Part shown: piece by piece, positions 1 to 8,831 of the stretch
Position numbering within the stretch: the stretch's first letter is position 1
Layout: every line of letters starts with the position of its first letter
NCBI GenBank assembly: GCA_016712375.1
Contig: JADJRE010000005.1
Span: forward strand, 186,001 to 250,000
Reading direction: 5' to 3'
Origin: Rhodospirillales bacterium
GTDB lineage: Bacteria; Pseudomonadota; Alphaproteobacteria; Rhodospirillales; Defluviicoccaceae
DNA: 64,000 nucleotides
The notes under the pieces: generated by a model
Database searches by the model: none
Seen by the model: the letters and a program-made list of their open reading frames with translations, nothing else
What the model was told of the DNA's origin: nothing
Made by a program: the position numbers and the translations under genes

Positions 1-2
1 CT

Positions 3-113
3 CTTTCGCGAGAAGGTGTTATGCCGATCCTCATGAGATGCTGCAACGACAAGGGCAAGAGAAGGTACCCGCCTGATTATGAAGGGATTATCGCCTGGGA
101 CGCGCCGTTCTGA
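3..113 (+). CDS. 3' end of an unrecognised CDS (partial)
   Basis: An open frame runs in from the left edge and stops at the TGA at 111-113, ending in YPPDYEGIIAWDAPF. An internal ATG at 21 could also make it a tiny complete ORF. I recognise no family. It is included because codon use looks like coding sequence and because the frame is closed by a stop followed by a hairpin at 144-160. The call is weak, since only about 36 residues are visible. Confidence 0.3.
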   Translation, partial: LSREGVMPILMRCCNDKGKRRYPPDYEGIIAWDAPF

Positions 114-143
114 CGGCAGTTTATCCGGACCGGAAACCCTTGT

Positions 144-160
144 TCCGCATCTTATGCGGA
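144..160 (+). terminator. Small hairpin between the partial CDS and the next gene
   Basis: A perfect 7-bp stem (TCCGCAT / ATGCGGA) encloses a 3-base loop. It lies 31 bases after the upstream stop and 26 bases before the next start. There is no clear U-tract, so a role as a terminator is only inferred. Confidence 0.3.
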
Positions 161-185
161 TCCGTCTAATCATTGTTAGGCCGCT

Positions 186-935
186 ATGAACTACCTCGCT
201 ACCGGACGAATTCATCCAGAGCGCGCTGACATCAACTTCGGCCCGATGCTTTGGCAGATTCCTGATCAGGGGAAGGTAATCGCAAGTTGCGAATCATCGC
301 AGGTGACCATCTGGATCGACCTGGCTACAATCGACGGGTATGTTAGTGCCTACCTAGTGGCGGAGCAGTTCTCTCATATTGTTGTCGGTGCACTTGGTTT
401 CTCGCTTGGCAATGGCTACTCCGTGGAACTCATTCAGATCACAGAGGAAGACGGGACGCCGCACGTTTTTGGTGTCCGACCGACCGGTACCACGCCCAAC
501 GCGACGCTCGGATCCGTTCCTCATGAAGAAGTCTTCGGCCACGCCTTCGACTTAGCAAATCGAGACCTCTACTTTCGGCTGGCACTTCGCGACTACTTGC
601 GCGCGGGGACGTACTGCTATCGCGCAATCGAGGCGCTCAAATCTTCATTTTCAGTCCGCGGTGGTGGCAATGCCTGGGCAGTCATGCATACCGCGCTTGG
701 GACAGACCGCTCATCAATCGAAAGCAAAATTAAGGCCTTTGCCGATCCCGTTCGCCATGGCAACTGGGTGAGCGCCAAACCGTCGACTTCGCTTGATCGG
801 TGGAACATGCTCAGTCTCACGCGCGATGTTCTGTACAAGTACCTTGAGCACGAGCGCCAAGCCTCTAACCCTTCGCGCCAGCCCGGTGGCGGAGCAGGTG
901 GTCGGCCAGCCCGCATAGGGCGGAATAGCCGATAG
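186..935 (+). CDS. Hypothetical protein, 249 aa
   Basis: No family is recognised with confidence. The N-terminal half (about 1-115) looks like a beta-rich domain. The C-terminal half (about 125-225) looks helical, with the segment ADPVRHGNW that faintly recalls helical HEPN-like folds, although no full Rx4-6H motif is present. The final residues are Gly/Arg-rich and overlap the left REP-like repeat at 915-930, so the native end may have been altered by the RAYT insertion. There is no signal peptide. The ATG at 186 follows a weak AGG. The gene faces the RAYT remnant on the opposite strand. Confidence 0.55.
   Translation: MNYLATGRIHPERADINFGPMLWQIPDQGKVIASCESSQVTIWIDLATIDGYVSAYLVAEQFSHIVVGALGFSLGNGYSVELIQITEEDGTPHVFGVRPTGTTPNATLGSVPHEEVFGHAFDLANRDLYFRLALRDYLRAGTYCYRAIEALKSSFSVRGGGNAWAVMHTALGTDRSSIESKIKAFADPVRHGNWVSAKPSTSLDRWNMLSLTRDVLYKYLEHERQASNPSRQPGGGAGGRPARIGRNSR
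915..930 (-). repeat. REP-like inverted repeat, left copy
   Basis: The 16-base ATAGGGCGGAATAGCC is the exact inverse complement of 1554-1569. Similarity continues imperfectly towards the RAYT gene, with CCGCCGGATG here and CATCCGGCGG on the right. Paired REP palindromes around a RAYT gene are the known arrangement for these domesticated transposases. Confidence 0.7.
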
Positions 936-949
936 GCCCGCCGGATGGT

Positions 950-1488
950 TCAGCTGCCGGCCTCCCCGGCCGGCAGGTCGCGGACGCCGTCGCCGGCCCA
1001 TGCCTGGGGATAAAGGCCTCGCTCGACGCAGACACGGAACGTCGAGTACGGCCAGTCCGCAGGCGAGGCGACAACGCCGTGCTTGACCGGGTTAAATGGA
1101 CGTCGTCGACATGCGCGGCATAGTCGGCATCGTCAAGAATGGCATGCTCCCAGAACCGGCGCTGCCAGATGCCCCGCTCGCCGCGGCGCAGGCGAACAGC
1201 CGATCGCCACTCGGACCGCGCAAGGCTGCGGACAAAGAACGTCTTGATCAGCCGCCAACGAGTGGAGGTGTCGTCGTCGCCAAGCGGGAGCGTCCAGATA
1301 GCATGGAGATGGTCGGGCAGGACGACGAAAGCGTCGATGACGAACGGGCGGTCGCGACGGACCCGGCGAACCGCTTCTCTGAGCAGATCGATCCGCTGGG
1401 TCAGCAACGCGTTGTCCCGACGCTGCAGCGGGTTGACCGTAAAGAAGGCGCTGCCGCCCGGAACCCTGAACCTCCGATAGTCGGGCAA
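950..1488 (-). pseudogene. REP-associated tyrosine transposase (RAYT), frameshifted
   Basis: This is a single-strand transposase of the IS200/IS605-related Y1 HUH superfamily that acts on REP palindromes. The family shows in PDYRRFRVPGG at the start, the HUH motif DHLHAIWTLP, then RWRLIKT, GERGIWQRRFWEH and AAHVDDVH. A base is missing near 1093: the read frame goes HLTRSS, while shifting by one restores HFNPVKHGVVASPADWPYSTF through to a TGA at 950. The residue usually Tyr in HVDYVHFNP, probably the catalytic one, is Asp (HVDDVH). The start is TTG at 1488, preceded by GGGGAG. Two independent defects suggest a dead copy. It is flanked by inverted REP-like repeats. Confidence 0.85.
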
Positions 1489-1553
1489 ATAAGCTCCCCC
1501 CGAACGGGATCCGGAGCATAGCCTACCGCCGCATCCGGCGGAATACGCCTGAA

Positions 1554-1569
1554 GGCTATTCCGCCCTAT
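1554..1569 (+). repeat. REP-like inverted repeat, right copy
   Basis: GGCTATTCCGCCCTAT, the exact inverse complement of 915-930, lies just upstream of the RAYT start. A neighbouring palindromic stretch with CCGCATCCGGCGG (about 1529-1541) belongs to the same REP-like unit. Confidence 0.7.
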
Positions 1570-1757
1570 TCGGCATGGCTGCAAGCTCTCCATCCGCGGC
1601 GGCGACGCTGTGGGACCAACAGCGGACGAGATCGCACCCGAGACCAAACCGTCCACACATGGGATAGAGCGGCGGCAGACACCCGCTGCTGGATTCGGGG
1701 ACCGACTGATCGGCCGCCGATACTTTACACCGCTTCGGACATGGCGAATGATCCGTC

Positions 1758-3320
1758 ATGCCCTCGCTTTTCTCGCCACCCGCGCGCTTCAACATCGCCC
1801 GCTACTGCCTTGCCGAGCACGCCGCGGCGCGCCCGGAAAAGACGGCGCTGATCATTGCCGGCGCCGATGGTGCCGAACGGCGTTGGTGTTACGCCGAGAT
1901 TGACGGGATGGTCCGCCGGCTGGCGGGCGGACTGCTGACTCTTGGATTGCCGTCGGGAGCGCGGGTGATGATCCGCACCGACAATGATCTCCCGTACGTG
2001 CTCGCTTTCTTTGCGGCCATGGCGGCGGGCTACGTGCCGCTGCCGTCGTCGGCTGCGCTGACCGGCGACGAAGCGGAGTTTCTGCTGAACGACAGTGCCG
2101 CCGGTGCGGTCGTGCTTTCCGATCGCCTCGGCCTGGCGCACGAGGTGCCGCCATCGGTGCGGGTGTTGGACGACGTCGGGATCAGCCGCTTGGCGGAGAC
2201 GGCGCCGGCAATCGACTATGCGGATACATCGGCGGAGGATCCGGCATTCCTGATCTACACCTCCGGTACCGTCGGTCGGCCGAAGGGCGTCCTGCACGCG
2301 CATCGCGCCGCATGGGGGCGGCGGCCGATGTACCAGGGATGGTATGGAATCGGCGCCGACGACGTCGTTCTGCACGCGGGTGCTTTCAACTGGACTTACA
2401 CCCTCGGCGTCGGCCTGATCGATCCCTGGGCCAACGGCGCCACCGCCGTGCTGTACAACGGCCCCGCCGACCCAGCGGTTTGGCCAGAGCTGATCGCGCG
2501 TTTCGGCGTGAGTATCTTCGCCACCGTGCCCAGCCCTTACCGGCGCATTCTGAAGTACGGCCGGTTCTCCGCCGACGGCCTGCGGCCGCTGCGACACGGG
2601 CTGACCGCCGGGGAGGCGCTGCCGCCTTCGGTGCAGCAAGCGTGGCGGGATGTCACGGGCACACCGCTTTACGAGGCATTGGGGATGAGCGAGATCTCCA
2701 CCTACGTTTCGACCGGCCCAGGGATGCCGATCAAGCCGGGCAGCCCCGGCCGGCCGCAGCCAGGCCGCCGCGTTGCCATTCTCATTGCAGACGCACCCGA
2801 CGGCGAGGCTCGACCAGCGCGGGCGGGTGAGCCGGGGCTTCTGGCTGTGCACCGCTCCGATCCAGGCCTGATGCTGGGCTATTGGCGGCGGCCGGAGGAG
2901 GAGGCGCTGGTCTACCGTGGCGAGTGGTTCTGCGGCGGCGACATGGCGCATATGGACGATGACGGCTACGTGTGGTTCCACGGACGCCACGACGACATTC
3001 TAAATCCGGGCGGCTACCGCTTGTCGCCGCTGGAGATCGAGGGCGTTCTGGCGCAGCATCCGATGGTCCAGGAGGTAGCGGTCGGCGAACTGGCGCTGTC
3101 GCCGGAGCTGAAAATCCTGGCGGCGTTTGTTGTCGCGGACGGTGCTCGGGACGAGGCCGCGCTGCTTGCGTGGGCGAAGCAGCACCTGGCGGGCTACAAG
3201 GTGCCGCGCCGCGTGGTGTTCGTGCCGCAGCTGCCGCGCAATCGGGCTGGCAAGCTGCTGCGCCGCGACCTGCCGGCGAGCGTCGATGCCGGACAAGCGC
3301 CGGCGAGGTCGAAGGCATGA
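1758..3320 (+). CDS. AMP-forming acyl-CoA synthetase (ANL family)
   Basis: This enzyme activates a carboxylic acid to an acyl-AMP and then an acyl-CoA in the cytosol. The 520-aa protein is full length for the ANL superfamily. The phosphate loop YTSGTVGRPKG lies at about 167-177, the substrate-pocket/A5 region is YEALGMSE, the A7-A8 hinge is GDMAHMDDDGYVWFHGRHDDI, and the catalytic lysine is in NRAGKLLR (about K499). The LHAGAFNWTYTLG segment resembles benzoate- and medium-chain-type ligases, but the substrate cannot be read from sequence. Its stop overlaps the next ligase's start (ATGA at 3317-3320), so the two are translationally coupled at the head of a catabolic operon. Confidence 0.9.
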   Translation: MPSLFSPPARFNIARYCLAEHAAARPEKTALIIAGADGAERRWCYAEIDGMVRRLAGGLLTLGLPSGARVMIRTDNDLPYVLAFFAAMAAGYVPLPSSAALTGDEAEFLLNDSAAGAVVLSDRLGLAHEVPPSVRVLDDVGISRLAETAPAIDYADTSAEDPAFLIYTSGTVGRPKGVLHAHRAAWGRRPMYQGWYGIGADDVVLHAGAFNWTYTLGVGLIDPWANGATAVLYNGPADPAVWPELIARFGVSIFATVPSPYRRILKYGRFSADGLRPLRHGLTAGEALPPSVQQAWRDVTGTPLYEALGMSEISTYVSTGPGMPIKPGSPGRPQPGRRVAILIADAPDGEARPARAGEPGLLAVHRSDPGLMLGYWRRPEEEALVYRGEWFCGGDMAHMDDDGYVWFHGRHDDILNPGGYRLSPLEIEGVLAQHPMVQEVAVGELALSPELKILAAFVVADGARDEAALLAWAKQHLAGYKVPRRVVFVPQLPRNRAGKLLRRDLPASVDAGQAPARSKA

Positions 3321-4861
3321 ACATCGCCAGCCTTCTGGCGCGTGCCGGTCGTAGCGATGGCGACCGCACGGCCGTTGTCGTCGGCACCGAGGCCGTCGCC
3401 GACTATCGTGCGCTCGCTCGCCGCGCCGCGGGGCTCGCATCGGCGCTCGGCGAAACATTCGTGCTTACCCCCGGCGACCGCGTGGCGCTGGTGATGCGCA
3501 ACTGCGCTGCCTACATCGAAGCGCTGTTCGCGTGCTGGTGGGCCGGCTTCACCGCCGTGCCGATCAACGCGAAGCTGCACCCTCGCGAAATCGCCTACAT
3601 CCTCAGGCATTCCGGCACCCGCGTCTGCCTCACCACAGCCGATCTGGCGAATGACGTTTCGGCGCTGAGGGATGAACTGACCGGGTTGCAGGCCCTGGTC
3701 TGTGCTGACGATGGAGAGTGGCGGCGGCTGGTGACGGCCGACCCAGCGCCAATGGCCGCGGCGGCGCCGGACGATATCGCATGGCTGTTCTACACCAGCG
3801 GTACGACCGGCCGGCCGAAAGGGGCGATGCTCAGCCACCGCAATCTTCTGGCGATGACCACCAGTTACTTTGTCTATGTCGATCCCATCACGCCTGACGA
3901 TTGCATCCTGCATCCGGCGCCGCTGTCGCACGGCTCCGGCATGTACGTCCTGCCGCACGTCGCGGCAATGGCGAGGCAGGTGATTCCGGAGAGCGGCGGC
4001 TTTGAGCCGGATGAGCTGTTCGCGCTGATCAAGGCGCAGCCGGGGGCAGCTTTCTTCGCCGCGCCGACGATGGTCCACCGGCTGGTGACCAGCCCGGCGG
4101 CGGCGCATGCCGACACTCGCAATTTGAAGACCATCGTTTACGGCGGCGGGCCGATGTACGGCGAGGACTGCAAGCGGGCGATGGCGCTGCTGGGCAACAA
4201 GCTGGTGCAGATCTACGGCCAGGGCGAGAGCCCGATGACGATTACCGCGCTTTCCAAGGCACGTCACGCCGATCGTCAGCACCCGAGATACGAGGCGCGG
4301 CTGGCTTCGGTCGGCGTGCCGCAGAGCGTTGTCGAAGTGATCGTCGCCGATAACGACGATCGACCCCTGCCGGCTGGCGAAGCGGGCGAGGTGCTGGTTC
4401 GCGGCGAGACGGTGATGCGTGGGTACTGGCGTGACGAAGCAGCGACCGAAGCAGCGCTGCGGGGCGGCTGGCTGCATACCGGTGATCTCGGGCTGCTTGA
4501 TGCCGACGGCTTCCTGACGCTGAAGGACCGGTCAAAGGACCTGATCATCAGCGGCGGCTCGAACATCTATCCCCGCGAGGTGGAGGAGGTGCTGCTGCGC
4601 CATCCGGGGGTCGCGGAGGTGTCCGTGATCGGGCAGCCGGATCGAGATTGGGGCGAGATCGTCGTCGCCTTCGTCGTCGGCCGCGCCGGCGCTCCGCCAG
4701 TCGATGCGGATGCGCTCGACGCGCTGTGTCTCGACCATCTGGCGCGGTTCAAGCGCCCGAAACGCTACGTGAGCATCGACGCGCTGCCGAAGAACAACTA
4801 CGGCAAAGTGCTAAAGACGGAGCTGCGGCAGAAGCTGGCCGATGAGGGGAAAGAGGGCTGA
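3317..4861 (+). CDS. AMP-forming acyl-CoA ligase (long-chain FadD/4-coumarate ligase type)
   Basis: This second ANL ligase of the operon is 514 aa. The phosphate loop FYTSGTTGRPKG is at about 158-169, followed by YGQGESP, GWLHTGDLGLLDADG, LKDRSKDLIISGG and a C-terminal catalytic lysine in NNYGKVLK (about K497). I take the ATG at 3317, which overlaps the previous stop, because the protein then begins like other family members; the frame stays open further upstream but reads as a shadow of the first ligase. The spacing of 2 bases to the SDR gene supports one operon. The substrate is not predictable; an organic acid feeding beta-oxidation is the likely role. Confidence 0.9.
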   Translation: MNIASLLARAGRSDGDRTAVVVGTEAVADYRALARRAAGLASALGETFVLTPGDRVALVMRNCAAYIEALFACWWAGFTAVPINAKLHPREIAYILRHSGTRVCLTTADLANDVSALRDELTGLQALVCADDGEWRRLVTADPAPMAAAAPDDIAWLFYTSGTTGRPKGAMLSHRNLLAMTTSYFVYVDPITPDDCILHPAPLSHGSGMYVLPHVAAMARQVIPESGGFEPDELFALIKAQPGAAFFAAPTMVHRLVTSPAAAHADTRNLKTIVYGGGPMYGEDCKRAMALLGNKLVQIYGQGESPMTITALSKARHADRQHPRYEARLASVGVPQSVVEVIVADNDDRPLPAGEAGEVLVRGETVMRGYWRDEAATEAALRGGWLHTGDLGLLDADGFLTLKDRSKDLIISGGSNIYPREVEEVLLRHPGVAEVSVIGQPDRDWGEIVVAFVVGRAGAPPVDADALDALCLDHLARFKRPKRYVSIDALPKNNYGKVLKTELRQKLADEGKEG

Positions 4862-4863
4862 AC

Positions 4864-5667
4864 ATGACCGATCGGCTGCGCGACAAGGTGGCGATGATCA
4901 CCGGCTGTGGCTCGGCGGGGCCGGGCTGGGGCAACGGCAAGGCGATGGCGGTGCTGTTTGCCCGCGAGGGAGCGAAGGTCTTCGGGCTTGACGTCGCTGC
5001 CGAGGCCGCCGCCGAGACCAAGGCAATCATCGAAGGCGAGGGCGGACGCGTGGAGACCCGCATCGCCGACGTCGGCAATGACGAGCACGTTGCCGCAGCC
5101 GTCGCGGCTTGCCTGGACGTCTTCGGGCGCATCGACATCCTGGTCAACAACGTCGGCATCGCCCGGGTCGGCGGTCCGGTGGAGCTGGACGAGGCGACCT
5201 GGGATGAACTTATGCGTGTCAACCTGAAGAGCGTCTACCTGACCTGCCGGCATATCGTGCCGGTGATGCAGGCGCAGCGACAGGGCGCGATCGTCAACAA
5301 CGCCTCGATCGCCGCGCACGGCTGGTGTGGCGTCAACTATGGGCTTTACGGCGCAAGCAAAGGCGCGATGATCTCGCTCACCCGCAGCCTCGCGGTGCAA
5401 TACGCGATGGAGGGCATCCGCGCCAACTGCGTCTGCCCAGGGCTGATGAATACGCCCCTGGTGCACAAGGCGCTGACGCGCGTGTATGGAGCCGAAGGCG
5501 ACATCGCCACCCTCATTGAAACACGTGACCGGCAGTGCCCGATGGGCCACATGGGCGATGCCTGGGACACTGCCTACGCGGCGCTCTATCTCGCCTCGGA
5601 CGAGGCGCGGTACGTCACCGGCGTTGCCCTCGACGTCGATGGCGGGCTGAGCATCCGCTACGTCTGA
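4864..5667 (+). CDS. Short-chain dehydrogenase/reductase (SDR)
   Basis: This 267-aa classical SDR is an NAD(P)-dependent alcohol/ketone oxidoreductase. The cofactor motif is the extended TGCGSAGPGWGNG (about 13-25). NNVGIA follows at about 95-100. The catalytic Ser148 lies in NNASIAA and YGASK supplies Tyr162/Lys166. GLD after the second strand suggests an acidic residue, favouring NAD. It begins 2 bases after the second ligase, so it probably oxidises a hydroxyacyl or hydroxy-acid intermediate of the same pathway; that assignment is inference. Confidence 0.88.
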   Translation: MTDRLRDKVAMITGCGSAGPGWGNGKAMAVLFAREGAKVFGLDVAAEAAAETKAIIEGEGGRVETRIADVGNDEHVAAAVAACLDVFGRIDILVNNVGIARVGGPVELDEATWDELMRVNLKSVYLTCRHIVPVMQAQRQGAIVNNASIAAHGWCGVNYGLYGASKGAMISLTRSLAVQYAMEGIRANCVCPGLMNTPLVHKALTRVYGAEGDIATLIETRDRQCPMGHMGDAWDTAYAALYLASDEARYVTGVALDVDGGLSIRYV

Positions 5668-5792
5668 GCGAGCTTGCACGGGACGGCAGCAAAGGCCGCG
5701 CCCGTTCAGCTCCAGCTTCCCTGGACCACCTCTACACGCTCGTCCCGTCACTGCCACTGGAGCAGCCTCCGCTTTAGCGTTATCTTCGCCCA

Positions 5793-5838
5793 TGAGGGGA
5801 GCGAACCCCTCAGCTAAGTGCCGACCAAGATCGGCATT
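5793..5838 (+). promoter_or_regulatory. Two adjacent hairpins in the leader of the third ligase gene
   Basis: The 190-base gap after the SDR holds a 7-bp stem TGAGGGG/CCCCTCA (5793-5812) and then GCCGA/TCGGC around 5821-5836. Both lie just before a GAGGAGG ribosome-binding site for the ATG at 5859. They could be an attenuator or a terminator for the SDR transcript. I cannot match them to a known riboswitch. Confidence 0.3.
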
Positions 5839-5858
5839 ACCGGGTTCGAGGAGGCTCC

Positions 5859-7553
5859 ATGACGCCGACACAAGCGTTTGCCAGTGCGCGCGACTTTCTC
5901 GTTGCTCACCGCGAGGACTACGCTGCCGCCTACCAGGGATTTCGCTGGCCTCAGCTGCAAACCTTCAACTGGGCCCTCGATTGGTTCGATGTGCAGGCAA
6001 AGGGCAACGACCGGCCGGCGTTGTGGGTCGTCGACGAACGTGGGGCGGAAGAGAAGCTCAGCTTCCGGGAGCTTTCGAACGTTCGAACCGCGTCGCCAAC
6101 TTCCTGCGGGATCAGGGAGTTCGGCGGGGCGACCGGATCCTGCTGATGCTGAACAACGTCGTGCCGCTGTGGGAGACGATGCTGGCGTCGATCAAGCTGG
6201 GCTCGGTGATTATCCCGGCGACAACTCTGCTGGCTCGTGACGACCTGCTCGACCGCTTTGATCGCGGCGGCGTCCGTCACGTCGTTGTCGCCGCAGCCGA
6301 TGTCGGCAAGTTCGCCGACATCCCTGGCGACTACACGCGGATTTCGGTGGGATCGGCGCCCGGCTGGATCGAGTTTGAAGATGCCTATCGGGCCGATGCC
6401 GGATTCTCGCCGGATGCTCCGACGCTGGCGACCGATCCGATGCTGCTGTATTTCACCTCCGGCACGACCTCGAAGCCGAAGCTGGTGGAACACAGCCACC
6501 AGAGCTATCCGGTTGGTCATCTGTCGACGATGTACTGGCTGGGACTGCGCGAAGGTGACGTGCACCTCAACATCAGCTCGGCTGGCTGGGCGAAGCATGC
6601 CTGGAGCTGCTTCTTCGCGCCTTGGAACGCTGGCGCCACCGTGTTCATCTTCAACTACGCGCGTTTCAACCCCAAGGCCGTGCTCGATGTAGTGGCCCAT
6701 TGCGGCGTCACGACGCTGTGCGCGCCGCCGACCGTCTGGCGGATGTTCATCCAGGAAGACCTGGCGTCGTTCCCGGTGAAGCTGCGCGAGGTGATCGGCG
6801 CCGGCGAGCCGCTCAATCCGGAGATCATCGATCAGGTGCGGAAGGCCTGGGGACTTACTCTGCGTGACGGCTACGGCCAGACCGAGACGACGGCACAGAT
6901 CGGCAACTCTCCCGGCCAGAGATTGAAACCGGGTTCGATGGGCCGTCCGCTTCCGGGCTACCGGGTGGCGCTGCTGGATCCCGACAATAACGAGGCGGAG
7001 GAAGGGGAGATTGCACTTTCCCTCGAGCCGCCACCAACCGGGCTGATGCTGGGCTACAAGGACGATCCTGCGAAGACGTCGGAAGTGACCGCCGGCGGCT
7101 GGTATCGCACCGGCGATGTCGCTTCCCGCGACGCCGATGGCTACATCACCTACATCGGCCGCACCGACGACGTGTTCAAGTCCGCCGATTACAAGGTGTC
7201 ACCGTTCGAGCTGGAGAGCGTATTGATCGAACACCCCGCCATCGCCGAAGCGGCGGTGGTGCCCAGCCCTGATCCGCTGCGCCTTGCCGTGCCGAAAGCC
7301 GTTGTTACCCTGGTTGCAGGTCAGCGGCCGAGCCGCGAACTGGCGGAAGACATCCTGCGCTTTGCCCGCGGGCCGTCTTGCTCCCTACAAGCGTATCCGC
7401 CGGCTCGAGTTTGCAGAATTACCGAAGACGATTTCTGGCAAGATCCGGCGCGTTGAGCTGCGCCGGTATGAGGACCAGAGACGAAAAGCTGACGAGCGCG
7501 GTGCCATGGAATTTTGGGAAGAGGACTTTCCGGAGCTTAAGGTAACTGCGTGA
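5859..7553 (+). CDS. AMP-forming acyl-CoA synthetase (medium-chain/ACSM-like), frame disrupted twice
   Basis: Three open segments on this strand read as one ligase of about 565 aa. The N-terminus (5859 to about 6077) ends in LSFREL. The sequence then continues one frame over as RSNRVANFL, through the phosphate loop FTSGTTSKPK, DGYGQTETT, GGWYRTGDVASRDADGY and SADYKVSPFE. Near 7372 it returns to the first frame as RLAPYKRIRRLEF with the catalytic lysine in TISGKIRR. One base appears missing near 6077 and one extra near 7372. Outside these points the sequence is intact, so sequencing error or very recent mutation is likely. GAGGAGG precedes the ATG. It lies in the same cluster as the other ligases and the acyl-CoA dehydrogenase. 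Confidence 0.82.
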
Positions 7554-7605
7554 ATCACGCTATCCTGCCGGCGGCAGAACAGGCGAAAGCGGACGGGGAC
7601 GAGCC

Positions 7606-8742
7606 ATGCTACTAAGCGAAGAGCAGACGATGATCCGTGACATGGCGCGGGCCTTCGCCTCCGAGCAGCTGGCGCCGTTTGCTGCCGAGTGGGACCGCAC
7701 GCACGTTTTTCCGGCTGACGCTGTTCGACAGATGGGGGAGCTTGGCCTTTTGGGCATGCTCGTGCCGGAGGAGTGGGGAGGCGCCGGCGCCGATCATGTG
7801 GCATACGCGCTTGCTATCGAGGAGGTGGCGGCCGGCGACGGCGCATGCTCGACGATCATGAGTGTGCACAATTCGGTCGCGTGCATGCCGATTCTTAAGT
7901 TCGTGTCGGACGCGCAGAAGGAACGATATCTTCGGCCGATGGCCCGTGGCGAACTGCTGGGCATCTTCTGCCTGACTGAACCGCAAGCGGGCTCCGATGC
8001 TGCCGCCATCCGTACCCGAGCGGTGCGTGATAATGGTCATTACGTGCTGAATGGGGTGAAGCAATTCATCACCTCGGGCAAGAATGGTCACATCGCCATT
8101 ACCTTCGCTGTCACTGATCCCGGCGCCGGAAAAAAGGGCATGAGCGCGTTCATCGTCCCGACCGATACGCCCGGCTACATCGTCACCCGTGTCGAGGAGA
8201 AGATGGGGCAACGCGCGTCGGATACGGCGCAGATCACCTTCGATAATCTGCGGCTACCGGCCGATCTGCGGCTGGGGGGCGAGGGTGAAGGATACCGCAT
8301 CGCACTCGCCAACCTGGAGGGCGGGCGGATCGGCATTGCGGCACAGTCGGTGGGCATGGCGCGCGCGGCGTTCGAAGCGGCGCTCGCCTACGCTAAAGAA
8401 CGCGAGAGCTTCGGCAAGCCGATCGTCGAGCATCAGGCAATCGCATTCCGGCTCGCTGATATGGCGACCGAGATCGATGCTGCCCGGCTGCTGGTGCTGC
8501 GCGCTGCCGCTTTGCGGGATCGCGGCGAGCCTTGCCTGAAGGAAGCCTCCATGGCCAAGCTGTTCGCCTCCGAAATGGCAGAACGAGTGTGCTCGGCGGC
8601 GATCCAGGTGCTGGGCGGCTACGGCTACGTCAGCGACTTCCCCGTCGAACGCATTTTCCGCGACGTCCGCGTCTCGCAGATCTACGAGGGCACCTCGGAT
8701 GTACAGCGGATCGTGATCAGCCGAGCCGTTGCTCACCAGTAG
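7606..8742 (+). CDS. Acyl-CoA dehydrogenase (short/branched-chain type)
   Basis: This FAD flavoprotein introduces the alpha-beta double bond of an acyl-CoA and passes electrons to ETF. At 378 aa it is full length. Visible signatures are CLTEPQAGSDA (about 125-135), FITSGKNG, EKMGQRASDTAQ, YAKERESFGKPI, QVLGGYGYVSDFPVERIFRD and the catalytic base Glu361 in YEGTSDVQR. The C-terminal glutamate position is that of short-chain and isobutyryl/2-methylbutyryl dehydrogenases. It follows the third ligase by about 50 bases, so ligation and first oxidation of the same acid are probable. Confidence 0.93.
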   Translation: MLLSEEQTMIRDMARAFASEQLAPFAAEWDRTHVFPADAVRQMGELGLLGMLVPEEWGGAGADHVAYALAIEEVAAGDGACSTIMSVHNSVACMPILKFVSDAQKERYLRPMARGELLGIFCLTEPQAGSDAAAIRTRAVRDNGHYVLNGVKQFITSGKNGHIAITFAVTDPGAGKKGMSAFIVPTDTPGYIVTRVEEKMGQRASDTAQITFDNLRLPADLRLGGEGEGYRIALANLEGGRIGIAAQSVGMARAAFEAALAYAKERESFGKPIVEHQAIAFRLADMATEIDAARLLVLRAAALRDRGEPCLKEASMAKLFASEMAERVCSAAIQVLGGYGYVSDFPVERIFRDVRVSQIYEGTSDVQRIVISRAVAHQ

Positions 8743-8831
8743 AGCCGCCGACTGGCGACGGCCATCACAGATGCTGGCGTTTGCAGCGTTTACATTCTGT
8801 ACCTGGACGCCTTCCGTAGGGAGCCGGGGCA

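Noticed and set aside
175..181. GTTAGGC directly before the first complete CDS, like the right core site of an integron attC
   Set aside because: No matching RYYYAAC partner or attC-like imperfect palindrome is found in the preceding 170 bases, and no integrase is in the window.
1096..1521. Plus-strand ORFs of 113-141 aa over the RAYT gene
   Set aside because: They are shadows of the minus-strand RAYT, which has clear family motifs; the plus-strand products do not.
5792..7456. Reading 5792-7456 as one intact 554-aa ligase
   Set aside because: Its first about 95 residues are a wrong-frame shadow of the true N-terminus that starts at 5859. The real gene crosses frames near 6077 and 7372.
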